9,897 nucleotides of DNA from positions 1 through 9,897 of the forward strand of contig JBEKLA010000159.1 of assembly GCA_050010455.1 (NCBI GenBank). The letters are read 5' to 3'. Made by a program: the position numbers and the translations under genes. The notes below the pieces were generated by a model. The model did not search any database, was not told the DNA's origin, and was given only the letters and a program-made list of their open reading frames with translations. Position 1 is the stretch's first letter. Each line of letters opens with the position of its first letter. Source of the stretch: DATJOQ01 sp050010455 (GTDB lineage Bacteria; Desulfobacterota; Binatia; Binatales; Binataceae). Below are positions 1 through 6,693 of this stretch, in pieces.

Positions 1-522
1 CGAAACCTTGACAACATAGTCAATGCGATTCGGACTCAGATAAGCGTCACAATACGTCCAGGGAGCTTGCTCGTTTACCTCGGCTATAACGACGCGCGCT
101 TTGGCTATAGCGGCCGGCAAATAGTCATTGTTGAGCGAAAAACTATACTCGCCGTTCTCATTCGGCGGGCTGGTCTGAACAAACACCACGTCGGAACGGA
201 TTATTCCTTCATTGAAGCAGGGGACCAGTTGAGATACGTGGCATGGAATTGTGCGGACGATGCCCGCGCGGACGAGGTCGCGCAAACCTCCGAGCGCGCC
301 AAAACTTGTAAAGGTGAGCATGTCGGCGTGAACCGGCTTCAGCGCCGATGTATAAGTCGAGTTTCCTAAAAAAACGCTGGCGGGTCCGATTCGATGACGT
401 TGTTCGAGCAACCGCTCGACCAGAGTTTGCGGTTCTCCAGCGCCATGCGCCCATACTATATTGTCGCCGGGCCGAATTATTCCGGCCAAATCGAGACTAC
501 GAGCATCAAGTTCTCGATGCAT
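1..522 (-). CDS. acetyl-CoA hydrolase/CoA-transferase family protein, N-terminal part (runs off window edge)
   Basis: This is the first 174 codons of a minus-strand gene whose 3' end lies beyond base 1. The start is ATG at 522-520, the first start after an in-frame TGA at 543-541, with a GAGGA ribosome site about 11 bases ahead. The protein shows marks of the AcetylCoA_hydro N-terminal fold: an early IIRPGDNIVWAHGAGEPQTL stretch (binding-loop-like, about residues 15-34), then SDVVFVQTSPPNENGEYSF and NDYLPAAIAKARVVIAEVN. These resemble 4-hydroxybutyrate or acetate CoA-transferases and acetyl-CoA hydrolases, which move CoA between acids through a glutamyl-CoA thioester. The catalytic glutamate lies in the missing C-terminal half, so transferase and hydrolase cannot be told apart. 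Family members are about 430-630 residues. It faces away from the rest of the window. Confidence 0.88.
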   Translation of the reverse strand, partial: MHRELDARSLDLAGIIRPGDNIVWAHGAGEPQTLVERLLEQRHRIGPASVFLGNSTYTSALKPVHADMLTFTSFGALGGLRDLVRAGIVRTIPCHVSQLVPCFNEGIIRSDVVFVQTSPPNENGEYSFSLNNDYLPAAIAKARVVIAEVNEQAPWTYCDAYLSPNRIDYVVKVS

Positions 523-582
523 GACCGCGCCGTCCTCGTGTCACCGCTGGCTTAGAATCGCATAAAGCGACGCTGATAGCCT

Positions 583-611
583 ACTATCCCGTCCCGCAAA
601 TAACCTTACAA
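583..611 (-). promoter_or_regulatory. possible sigma-70-type promoter for the CoA-transferase/hydrolase gene
   Basis: Read on the minus strand, TTGTAA (611-606) and GATAGT (588-583) are separated by 17 bases. Each matches the -35/-10 consensus at four of six positions. It lies about 60 bases upstream of the ATG at 522. This is a sequence match only, and the factor's consensus in this organism is unknown. Confidence 0.25.
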
Positions 612-619
612 AGTTAGCC

Positions 620-710
620 GTCATCCTGAGAGCCGGCGAAGGATCTCGCCCGCTCCCGCAGGCGCTCGGTCGGGCGTGGGGCTTGGCGCGCGCGGTCCCC
701 CGCGCGCCCG
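620..710. repeat. GC-rich intergenic repeat unit, copy 1
   Basis: It begins GTCATCCTGAG, then GCCGGCGAAGGA, and ends in a GCGCGCGGTCCCCC block followed by CGCGCGCCCG. The same order of blocks recurs at 954-1004. The right end can fold: CCCCGCGCG (698-706) pairs perfectly with CGCGCGGGG (715-723) over an 8-base loop. The GTCATCC...GGCGAAGGA opening resembles short dispersed intergenic repeats seen in many environmental genomes; that similarity is recalled, not searched. Confidence 0.55.
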
Positions 711-953
711 GTCACGCGCGGGGCGGCTTCTCATCCGCGGCTGCTCATCGGCAAAAAAAATCGTTTCACTCCTTTTTCAAAAATCCGTTGATCTCAAAGG
801 ATTATATGCACACCTTTCGCCGTATAATCTCCCGGAATCGTTCCCCCTAAAACGCCGAAGCCCGACCCGATCGGGCCAGGCTTCATAACCATCCCGGCAT
901 TACCAAACTCGCAGCTCCGCGATCAAGCCGAAATCTTCGCGGCGCCCATTCTT

Positions 954-1004
954 GTCATCCCTGAACGCCGGCGAAGGAACGCGCGCGGTCCCCCCGCGCG
1001 CCCG
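954..1004. repeat. GC-rich intergenic repeat unit, copy 2
   Basis: This is a shorter version of the unit at 620-710 in the same orientation. It has GTCATCCCTGAAC, GCCGGCGAAGGA, then almost at once the GCGCGCGGTCCCCCC block and CGCGCGCCCG. About 40 bases present between the two halves of copy 1 are missing here. The hairpin at 1036-1069 follows shortly after. Confidence 0.55.
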
Positions 1005-1035
1005 CCAAGGCGCGAACGCTGGTAACGGAGCACGC

Positions 1036-1069
1036 CACGCGGGTTGCGAAAAAGATGGCAACCCGCGTG
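1036..1069. repeat. perfect 12-bp inverted repeat (hairpin)
   Basis: CACGCGGGTTGC (1036-1047) and GCAACCCGCGTG (1058-1069) are exact reverse complements around the A-rich 10-base loop GAAAAAGATG. There is no T-run on either side, so it is not a standard intrinsic terminator. It sits just after repeat copy 2 and may belong to that mobile or dispersed unit. Confidence 0.6.
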
Positions 1070-1214
1070 CCGCGCCCTCCTCTGTTCCCTCTCATTTACG
1101 TCGACAGTTCTGTCAACAGAAAATGGCCGCATTCATGAACAAGCATATGGGTGTCTGACAAGAGCGAGATCCGGACCATCAGGCCCAACACCGTTATTCC
1201 GATGCAAGCTGCCT

Positions 1215-1253
1215 GCAACAGTCGATGAGTTTGGTAATCTCCTCAACTGTTGC
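1215..1253 (+). promoter_or_regulatory. stem-loop upstream of the small exported-protein gene
   Basis: GCAACAGT (1215-1222) pairs perfectly with ACTGTTGC (1246-1253). Inside, TGAG (1226-1229) pairs with CTCA (1242-1245), leaving a 3-base bulge on the left and a 12-base loop. It ends 38 bases before the ATG at 1292 and 27 bases before the AGGAGG. It could be a 5'-leader structure, an operator for a dimeric regulator, or an incomplete terminator (no T-run). No function is assigned. Confidence 0.4.
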
Positions 1254-1291
1254 TACGAGTAGGTCTGAAAACTCTGGAGCAGGAGGAAACA

Positions 1292-1567
1292 ATGTCCAAC
1301 AGGTCTAAGGTTCAAGTCATCCGCGTCGGCGTGATAGCAGCGGTGTTTACGGTGGGCTTTCTTTGCGGCTCCGTCACCCAGCGTCGCGCTGAGGCACAGC
1401 TAGGAAATCTCGGAACACAGGCGCTGGGACAAGCCGGCCAGTCGGGCGGACCGCTGGGATCCGCCGTGAAGCTCGGGCAGGCGATTACCGACATGCAACA
1501 GCACGTGGACGGTCTGCAAAAGAACATCGAGGTCCTCAAGAGCGTGAAAACCAGCCTTGGAGGGTAG
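1292..1567 (+). CDS. small predicted exported protein, 91 aa, function unknown
   Basis: The start is the ATG at 1292 because a perfect AGGAGG (1281-1286) sits five bases before it; a longer frame from 1250 lacks this. Residues about 9-29 form one hydrophobic segment (VIRVGVIAAVFTVGFLCG), followed by RRAEA and then Q36, which reads as a signal peptide with an AxA-type cleavage site. The mature part is Gly/Gln-rich, then forms a probable amphipathic helix from about residue 58 to 88 (VKLGQAITDMQQHVDGLQKN) ending in LGG. Predicted fate is periplasmic or membrane-anchored. Similar tiny exported proteins seem to occur in uncultured deltaproteobacterial-type genomes, but this is recollection and no function is known. 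It has no obvious operon partner: more than 450 empty bases follow. Confidence 0.7.
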   Translation: MSNRSKVQVIRVGVIAAVFTVGFLCGSVTQRRAEAQLGNLGTQALGQAGQSGGPLGSAVKLGQAITDMQQHVDGLQKNIEVLKSVKTSLGG

Positions 1568-2035
1568 AACGCGCCTGGAGGTCCGCGTAGCTTTCCGAGC
1601 TGACGCGGCACGTGCTCGGTGGCCGCGAGTTGTTCCATTCTCCGGCCGGCCAAGGGGCCGGGTGATACCTACGGTTCGCCCGGTCCTCGGATCTCGTTCT
1701 GGCGCACCGGGCACAGATCGGTCGGCTCGCCGCGGGAGCGGCAGCAATAGTTATTCCGGCTGGCGCCCCCCCACTGCGTATTTTCGATTGGGACTAAGGG
1801 TCGATTCGTCAGAGGCTGAATCCGAAGGAGATCGACGCCTTTCCCTCGGAGGGCTCCACCATTACTACGTTCGGGTTTAGCTTTTCACTAGGCACGACTA
1901 CCTATTAACTGAATCCTTGACAAACTAAATGAGGTGGAATAACCGGTCTATCTTACAGGTGGCCCCGTTTAGATCGTATTGGCAAGCTTGGTAAGCTTAA
2001 TGATCTGTTTTGCCGTTCTTATTGCGAAAACTCTC
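1568..2035. other. gene-free stretch, AT-richer toward its right end
   Basis: No convincing gene is seen. The only protein-like piece is a 36-codon open stretch at 1798-1908 (+) ending in STITTFGFSFSLGTTTY and a TAA. It could be the broken tail of a beta-strand-rich exported protein, but its upstream frame is closed by a TAA at 1795-1797. A 6-bp GC stem (CCGGCC at 1646, GGCCGG ending 1661) has no T-run. From about 1880 the sequence becomes AT-richer up to the convergent crotonase relic. Confidence 0.45.
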
Positions 2036-2320
2036 TTAAATTGAGGAGAAGTCCCCGCCGCGTCCTTTGCCCGCGGCAAACCGAGCCGCCCCCGCCCTGG
2101 CCTCGGCAAGCAGCGGCTTGGTGCCTTCGCGACCTTCGTTAACCAGCGCGTCCTTCAGCGATAAACCCCACTGGACGTAAGAAGACGTCCGATCGGTACG
2201 CATACACACCTGCGGAAAACGCGCTATGTCCGCAAACATCGTTCGCTTCACCTCGGATGCAAAAAGCTGTTGAATTCCTGACTTCTTTACTTGGGCTGCT
2301 TTTTCCGCCCGCGCGGTCCC
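2036..2320 (-). pseudogene. enoyl-CoA hydratase (crotonase family) C-terminal remnant, second in tandem
   Basis: A minus-strand frame is open from 2320 to the TAA at 2038-2036. From about 2245 it reads FADIARFPQVCMRTDR, VQWGLSLKDALVNEGREG and then ARAGAARFAAGKGRGGDF. This matches the usual end of one crotonase subgroup (FPQ.C.R.DR, then QWGLS..EAL.NE, then GA.RFA.G.GR). These enzymes hydrate or isomerise enoyl-CoA. Only the last 70 or so of about 260 residues remain: the oxyanion-hole and catalytic regions are absent and the upstream 20 residues are unlike the family. A GTG at 2251 is the only plausible start. It follows another crotonase tail and the CaiB-family gene on the same strand, as in an acyl-CoA operon that lost sequence. 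It could still be expressed as a short peptide, but a working enzyme is impossible. Confidence 0.65.
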
Positions 2321-2479
2321 TCACCATAGTCGCCGAACGGCCGATCGCGTTCGCGCACCGCTTGCCGAAACCCGATCTCCTGAGCACAGTACCGTCTCCA
2401 TCTTGCCGCGCCGGAACAGCTCGATCTTGGTTTGACGCCCAAGCAAATCAACCAATTCGTTGGCTTCGCTGAGGTTCAC
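2287..2479 (-). pseudogene. frameshifted crotonase-like C-terminal remnant, first in tandem
   Basis: Directly after the CaiB-family stop codon the minus strand reads VNLSEANELVDLLGRQTKIE and FRRGKMETVL in one frame. Near 2385-2392 the sense passes to the next frame: CAQEIGFRQAVRERDRPFGD, then YGEGPRGRKKQPK and a TAA at 2289-2287. The second part resembles the final helix and tail of enoyl-CoA hydratase/isomerase proteins (a ...RD.PFGDY... ending). A single-base insertion or deletion would join the halves. Only about the last 65 residues exist, so the gene was truncated at its 5' end as well. Overlap with the next relic's open frame at 2287-2320 suggests deletion junctions here. Assignment to crotonases rests on recalled family endings and is less sure than for the second relic. 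Confidence 0.45.
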
Positions 2480-2494
2480 TGCTTTCGCCCCGAA

Positions 2495-3703
2495 TCAGAT
2501 TGCGCCGTTGGCTTTGAGTTCGTCGATTTGTTTGGCGCTAAGCTTCAGCCTTTCGGTCAGGATTTCTGTCGTGTGCTGGCCAAGTGTGGGTTGAGGCATA
2601 CGTATCGCCCCGGGAGTTGCGGACAACTTGGTGACGATTCCTGGAATCCTTATTGTCCCCATGAACGGGTGATCGACGGTTTTGATCATCTCGCGATGAT
2701 TAAGCTGAGGATCGTTGGTGCACTCGCCGACGTCGAGCACGATGCACAGGGGAACTTTTTCCGCGCACATCATTTCGAGCTCGCGCTTGGTGTGACGTCC
2801 AAACCACTCGGCCAACTTCGGATAAATAATCTTCTCTGCCACCTCCGGCCGCGAACGATCCGAAAGGCTACCCAATTCAGGATGGTCGGCCAGCGAGGGT
2901 TCGCCGAAGATCTCGCAGGTCTTCCGCCAGTGATGGTCCAAATAGCCCGCGTAGAATACGTAGCCGTCGCGACAGGGAATGATGTCATACGGGCTTACGA
3001 ACAGGTGACGGCTACCTCGCCTTGTCAGCACATCGCCATTTAATAGGTTAGCTGCCAGCGCCGCCTCGAGAAGAGAATAGATCGAATCCTGCTGCGAAAT
3101 GTCGACCCACTGCCCCACTCCGGTGCTCGATCTGCTGTGGAGGGCCATCAGAATACCGATCGTCGCGTAAAGCGCGCAGACGCTGTCCCCAAGCGGAGGC
3201 CCCACTCGAAGAGGTGGTCCGTCAGCGGCACCGTTGACGCTGCAGATCCCACCCATCGCCTGTCCCATGCCGTCGTATCCGGGCCGTCCGGCGTAAGGTC
3301 CGTCCTGGCCGAAGCAAGTCAGGCTGGCCAGGATCAGCCGGGGATTGATTTCGTGCAGTACCTGCCAGGACAATCCCAGCCGGTTCATGACGCCGGCGCT
3401 GTAATTCTCGATCACGATATCGGCCTGGCTGACAAGCTGTTTAAAGATTCTCACCGCGTCCGGGTTCTTAAGATTGAGCGTAAGGCCCAGCTTGTTCCGA
3501 TTCAGCATCGCGAAATAGGCGCTGTTTTCGCCAGCGGGCCCCTTACCATAAGGCGGCAAAACCCTGCTGAAATCCGGAACCACAGGATCCTCTATTTTGA
3601 TTACGGTAGCTCCCATATCCGCCAGGAGCATGGCGCAAAACGGACCTGCATAAACCCGGCTCAGATCGAGTACGGTTAAGTCTTGCAGCGCGAATTGATC
3701 CAT
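2495..3703 (-). CDS. CaiB/BaiF family (class III) CoA-transferase, 402 aa
   Basis: This enzyme moves CoA from a donor thioester to a carboxylic acid through an aspartyl-CoA anhydride or thioester at a conserved Asp; it is cytoplasmic. The start is ATG 3703-3701, preceded by GGGGAGAAG, and gives a length normal for the family (about 400). A longer frame from 3799 would add 32 residues of poor character. The N-terminus shows LTVLDLSRVYAGPFC (about 9-23) and LADMGATVIKIEDP (27-40). NRNKLGLTLNLKNP (69-81) is followed by ADIVIENYSAGVMNRLGL (94-111). RPGYDGMGQAMGG (140-152) carries the expected catalytic Asp at 144, and RVGPPLGD follows. The acid substrate cannot be read from sequence; carnitine, 2-hydroxyacids, (aryl)succinates and formate are known in the family. 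Downstream on the same strand lie two crotonase relics; upstream lies a sigma-54-type promoter. Confidence 0.93.
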   Translation of the reverse strand: MDQFALQDLTVLDLSRVYAGPFCAMLLADMGATVIKIEDPVVPDFSRVLPPYGKGPAGENSAYFAMLNRNKLGLTLNLKNPDAVRIFKQLVSQADIVIENYSAGVMNRLGLSWQVLHEINPRLILASLTCFGQDGPYAGRPGYDGMGQAMGGICSVNGAADGPPLRVGPPLGDSVCALYATIGILMALHSRSSTGVGQWVDISQQDSIYSLLEAALAANLLNGDVLTRRGSRHLFVSPYDIIPCRDGYVFYAGYLDHHWRKTCEIFGEPSLADHPELGSLSDRSRPEVAEKIIYPKLAEWFGRHTKRELEMMCAEKVPLCIVLDVGECTNDPQLNHREMIKTVDHPFMGTIRIPGIVTKLSATPGAIRMPQPTLGQHTTEILTERLKLSAKQIDELKANGAI

Positions 3704-3764
3704 GGCTTCTCCCCGTTGGCTTCTTCCCGTTCCCTCGGTACGGCAAACGATGTCGGCGGACATT

Positions 3765-3780
3765 AGCGAATACCGTGCCT
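3765..3780 (-). promoter_or_regulatory. candidate sigma-54 (-24/-12) promoter for the CaiB-family gene
   Basis: On the minus strand the sequence is AGGCACGGTATTCGCT. Against the consensus TGGCACG-N4-TTGC(A/T) it keeps the GG and GC dinucleotides at the required 10-base separation and the whole GGCACG block. It differs at the first base and one T. It lies about 60 bases before the ATG at 3703. The neighbouring upstream fragment on the same strand comes from a sigma-54 activator, which adds support. Confidence 0.5.
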
Positions 3781-3923
3781 GAAGATTAGACGCAGGCATA
3801 TCAGGGAAAGCCGCTTGCGTTCTACTAATCGACGATTGTCGGCCCCATGCCGGGCGATGTTCGATCGTCCCGCCTTTCCCAAAATGGGATGACTAGCCGG
3901 CTAATTGAGAAAGAGTTGGCCGA

Positions 3924-4166
3924 TCAGTCGATGTGCTGCAGCTTCCGGTAGAGCGAGCTGCGGCCGATCCCCAACATCGAGGCGGCGCGCGCGACGTTTC
4001 CCTGAGAGGCTTTGAGCGCCTTTCGAATAGCCTCGGATTCGATCTTCTTCATACTATCGATCTGTTGGAGATGGTCGCCTCGCGGCGATCGTCCGGCGCT
4101 ACGAATCGTGGATGGCAGGTGGTCAGGTTCGATTGTGTCGCCATCAGCGAGGCTCGATTGCGGCGA
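3924..4166 (-). pseudogene. C-terminal remnant of a sigma-54-dependent enhancer-binding activator (Fis-type HTH)
   Basis: The minus strand reads LADGDTIEPDHLPSTIR, then a linker, then MKKIESEAIRKALKASQGNV and ARAASMLGIGRSSLYRKLQH before a TGA at 3926-3924. This is the typical end of AcoR/NtrC-type activators: the post-AAA+ segment, then the Fis-like helix-turn-helix that binds enhancer DNA. An in-frame TGA at 4169-4167 closes the frame. ENSMIAAIEPR just upstream in another frame looks like the frameshifted piece before it. No GAFTGA or Walker B motif is seen up to 4500; about 4400 a QNQHGPIVTGES reading recalls Walker A but lacks GTGK. The ATPase domain is thus gone or scrambled. A 42-residue HTH-only peptide from the ATG at 4052 is possible. 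It lies divergent from the hyuA-like operon, where activators of ketone carboxylase operons are known to lie. Confidence 0.8.
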
Positions 4167-4626
4167 TCATGCTGTTCTCCGGGCTCGATACAGTAAATGG
4201 TTGGGTCTGATTCCCCGTCGTCAAGTCCGATAACGCCGGCATGGACGCGGCCATCCTTCCACTGAGTTTGCCCGTCACACCGAGCACGGATGAAACCGCA
4301 CCAGTTTCCGCCACGACCACGGTCGCCTCTGATCAAGCCCTGTTTGCTCAGAAAGGAGTTATTGGCGAGTCTTGTCGATTCGCCGGTGACGATCGGGCCG
4401 TGCTGATTCTGCGCGAGCTGTCAGTCGCATCGAATCTTCGGTAACGAATGGTTATGACAAAGTTTGCGGCGCGGAGGAGTCTTCAGGCGGCGGTTAGATC
4501 ACGAGCCGTCCCGGCTGTGCCCTTCTCTTGCAAGCGCAACCAACGCGGCTGTAGAAGTTGCGAACCGGTTGGACGCCCGACGTGTTAATCAGACGCGCGA
4601 TGGCCGTCCGCGAGGAGAAAATCGGC
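4167..4626. other. decayed stretch between activator remnant and hyuA-like gene
   Basis: No intact gene. The minus strand keeps fragments that may be eroded parts of the activator (see that entry), spread over different frames with stops. The last ~180 bases form the upstream region of the hyuA-like operon and include a weak sigma-54-type site at 4517-4532. Longer readings on either strand lack ribosome sites and family motifs. Confidence 0.45.
4517..4532 (+). promoter_or_regulatory. weak candidate sigma-54 promoter before the hyuA-like operon
   Basis: GTGCCCTTCTCTTGCA aligns with TGGCACG-N4-TTGCA. The -12 half (TTGCA) is perfect, but the -24 half has TG in place of the near-invariant GG and other mismatches. 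It lies about 95 bases before the GTG start. No better sigma-70-type site was seen. It may be a decayed promoter or chance. Confidence 0.2.
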
Positions 4627-6693
4627 GTGGCTAGATATCGGGTCGGCATCGACGTCGGCGGCACGTTCACCGACGCAATCGCTGTGGATGAGGAAACGGG
4701 CAACGTGCTTGCCGCCAAGGCGCCAAGTACTCCGGGAAGCGAGCAGGAGGGTTTGCTGAACGCGGTCCGCGCGCTTGGCATCGGCTGGGATCAAATCTCG
4801 ACGCTCCATCATGGACACACGGTCGGGATCAACGCGATCCTGACTCGAACTGGCGCAAGGACCGGCCTGCTGTGCACGCAGGGATTTCGCGACTTCCTCG
4901 ATCTCGGCCGCCTGTCGCGTCCCGGCGGCAAGGACACCTACAACGCGAGCTGGGTGCGGCCTCATCAGGCGCGCCCAATGATCGAACGTGCGCTGCGGCG
5001 CGAGGTGCGCGAACGTATCGCTGAGGATGGCTCCGTACTTCTGCCGCTTGACGAAGAGTCGGTGCGCGAGGCAGCGGTTTTCTTGCGCGACAGCGGGGTC
5101 GAGTCAGTCGCGATCTGCTTCTTACATGGCTATGCGCAGCCGGCGCACGAGCAACGCGCAAGAGAGATCGTAAAGGAGATCCTGCCGAAAGCGTACGTGC
5201 AGACATCGGCTATCTTTCCGGTGATTCGTGAGTCGGAGCGCACGACGACGGTAGCGCTGGATGCGTACATCGGCAGGCGCGTTAACGATTACCTGGAGAA
5301 TCTTGGACGGCTGCTTCGCGAAGCTGGATACCACGGGCGGATTCTAATCATGCAGATGAACGCCGGATTGGCCGCGCTGGAATCCGCCAAGCACACGGCG
5401 GTCTGGCAAATTCAGTCTGGACCGACGGGCGGGATGGCTGCGGCGGAGTTCTACGCCGCGCGGCTGGGACGCAGCGAGCTCATCACTTTTGATATGGGCG
5501 GCACCTCCACCGACGTCGGCGTTGTGCGCGAAGGACGCGCAGCCGTAACCGATGAGTGGACGGTCGAGGAAGGATTGACGCTGGTACTGCCGATGGTCGA
5601 GGTGATCTCGATCGGCGCCGGCGGCGGGAGCGTGATCCACGTCGACGAGGTCGGCGCGCTTTGCGTTGGCCCTCAGAGCGTAGGCGCGATGCCCGGTCCC
5701 GCCTGCTACGGGCGCGGCGACATCCCGGCGTTGACCGACGCTTATGTAGTTCTCGGCCTGCTCGAGCCATCGCGCTTTCTGGGCGGCAAGATGCCGCTCG
5801 ATGCGGCGCGGTCACGAGAGGCGTTGCGGCCGCTGGCGGAACGCCTGGAAATGCCGATCGAGGAACTGGCGCAGGGAGCCTTCGATATCGCTACCGCGAG
5901 CATCGCTCAGGCGATCCGGGGAATCACGATCTATCGCGGACTCGACGTCCGTGATTTCTCGTTGCTCGCTTTCGGTTCGGCCGGGCCGATGCAGGCCTGC
6001 GACGTGGCAAAAGCACTCGGCGTGCGCGAGGTAATTATTCCGGAGCGTCCCGGCGGCTATTCCGCCTTCGGTCTTTTAACCACCGATCTTCGCGTTGATC
6101 GCGCGTCAAGTCCGGTCAAGCGGCTCGACGAGATGACGGCGGAAGAACTCGAGGCCGGGTTTCGCAAGCTCGAATCCGAAGTCACGGAGGAGTTGCAGGC
6201 GCAGGGTGGGAACCCGGGTAACTTCGTTTTCGAGCGATCAATCAACGGCATGTACATGGGCCAGACGTGGTTCACGCGGATGGCGCTAAAGCCGGGCCCC
6301 TATCGCGAGGGAGATATCGCAAGGTTTCAAGAAGAGTTCCATCGCACCCATCTCGACAACTACGGCTATCGCGCGGATCGCTATCCGATCATCGTGGCCC
6401 AGATAAGCGTGGGCGGGCGGGCGCCCTCAAGATCGATCAAGTTCGCACGGCTTCCTCCATCCGACGCCTCCGTGGAATCCGCGATCGTAACCAGAGTTAC
6501 GGCCATTTTCGAAGGACGAAAGCGCGCCGACGTGCCGATCTACGATCGCGACCGGCTCCGTCCGGGCCATCGATTCGAGGGCCCGGCGATCATCGACGAC
6601 CACCTCGCCACCGGCGTCGTAAGTCCGGGCGCGGTCTGTTCTGTCGACGAACATGGCGTGATCCGCATCGACGTCTCGCCCGCGGGCGAATAG
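4627..6693 (+). CDS. HyuA-type hydantoinase A/oxoprolinase or ketone carboxylase ATP-binding subunit, 688 aa
   Basis: The start is GTG 4627, nine bases after AGGAG (4613-4617); it gives the family's normal N-terminus YRVGIDVGGTFTD. Earlier starts at 4558 (TTG) and 4600 (ATG) add atypical residues. Domains: Hydant_A_N about 5-180, Hydantoinase_A about 200-490, then a C-terminal domain ending GPAIIDDHLATGVVSPGA. The actin/hexokinase-like ATP site appears as DVGGTFTD (9-16), FDMGGTSTD (288-296) and GAGGGS (330-335); GPACYGRG (357-364), LTDAYVVLG (369-377) and LLAFGSAGP are also family marks. Members phosphorylate a substrate oxygen with ATP: lactam hydrolysis in hydantoinases and 5-oxoprolinases, or enol/bicarbonate phosphorylation in acetone and acetophenone carboxylases. 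It pairs with the HyuB-like gene eight bases downstream. The zinc-ribbon gene third in the operon and the divergent activator relic favour the carboxylase reading, but the substrate is unknown. Confidence 0.95.
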   Translation: MARYRVGIDVGGTFTDAIAVDEETGNVLAAKAPSTPGSEQEGLLNAVRALGIGWDQISTLHHGHTVGINAILTRTGARTGLLCTQGFRDFLDLGRLSRPGGKDTYNASWVRPHQARPMIERALRREVRERIAEDGSVLLPLDEESVREAAVFLRDSGVESVAICFLHGYAQPAHEQRAREIVKEILPKAYVQTSAIFPVIRESERTTTVALDAYIGRRVNDYLENLGRLLREAGYHGRILIMQMNAGLAALESAKHTAVWQIQSGPTGGMAAAEFYAARLGRSELITFDMGGTSTDVGVVREGRAAVTDEWTVEEGLTLVLPMVEVISIGAGGGSVIHVDEVGALCVGPQSVGAMPGPACYGRGDIPALTDAYVVLGLLEPSRFLGGKMPLDAARSREALRPLAERLEMPIEELAQGAFDIATASIAQAIRGITIYRGLDVRDFSLLAFGSAGPMQACDVAKALGVREVIIPERPGGYSAFGLLTTDLRVDRASSPVKRLDEMTAEELEAGFRKLESEVTEELQAQGGNPGNFVFERSINGMYMGQTWFTRMALKPGPYREGDIARFQEEFHRTHLDNYGYRADRYPIIVAQISVGGRAPSRSIKFARLPPSDASVESAIVTRVTAIFEGRKRADVPIYDRDRLRPGHRFEGPAIIDDHLATGVVSPGAVCSVDEHGVIRIDVSPAGE

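Larger units (their letters stand above)
523..1291. other. gene-free stretch with repeats and hairpins
   Basis: No open frame here looks like a protein: the candidates are low-complexity, arginine/proline-rich readings of GC-rich repeats and lack ribosome sites. The stretch holds a candidate promoter for the leftward gene, two related GC-rich repeat units (620-710 and 954-1004), an inverted repeat at 857-884, a perfect 12-bp hairpin (1036-1069), a short palindrome TTCTGT-CA-ACAGAA at 1108-1121, and a stem-loop just ahead of the small exported-protein gene (1215-1253). Confidence 0.6.

Noticed and set aside
67..454. Open frames within the left edge (100 and 81 codons)
   Set aside because: They lie in wrong frames of the partial acetyl-CoA hydrolase/transferase, whose frame is open across the whole stretch with family motifs.
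857..884. GAAGCC...GGCTTC hairpin with inner CCCGATCGGG as a terminator
   Set aside because: It has no T-run and no gene ends next to it on either strand.
1798..1908. 36-codon tail resembling a beta-strand end (STITTFGFSFSLGTTTY)
   Set aside because: It is too short, closed upstream by a stop, and does not follow the usual outer-membrane C-terminal alternation; kept only as a remark.
1917..1945. Perfect TTGACA at 1917-1922
   Set aside because: There is no acceptable -10 box at 15-18 bases and no gene follows on the plus strand.
2432..3679. Plus-strand open frames of 203 and 180 codons across the CaiB-family gene
   Set aside because: They are antisense readings of a clear family member and lack ribosome sites and motifs.
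4049..4336. 95-codon minus-strand open frame across the activator relic
   Set aside because: It covers the HTH upstream part in the wrong frame; the family-like reading is the other frame. It has no motif or ribosome site.
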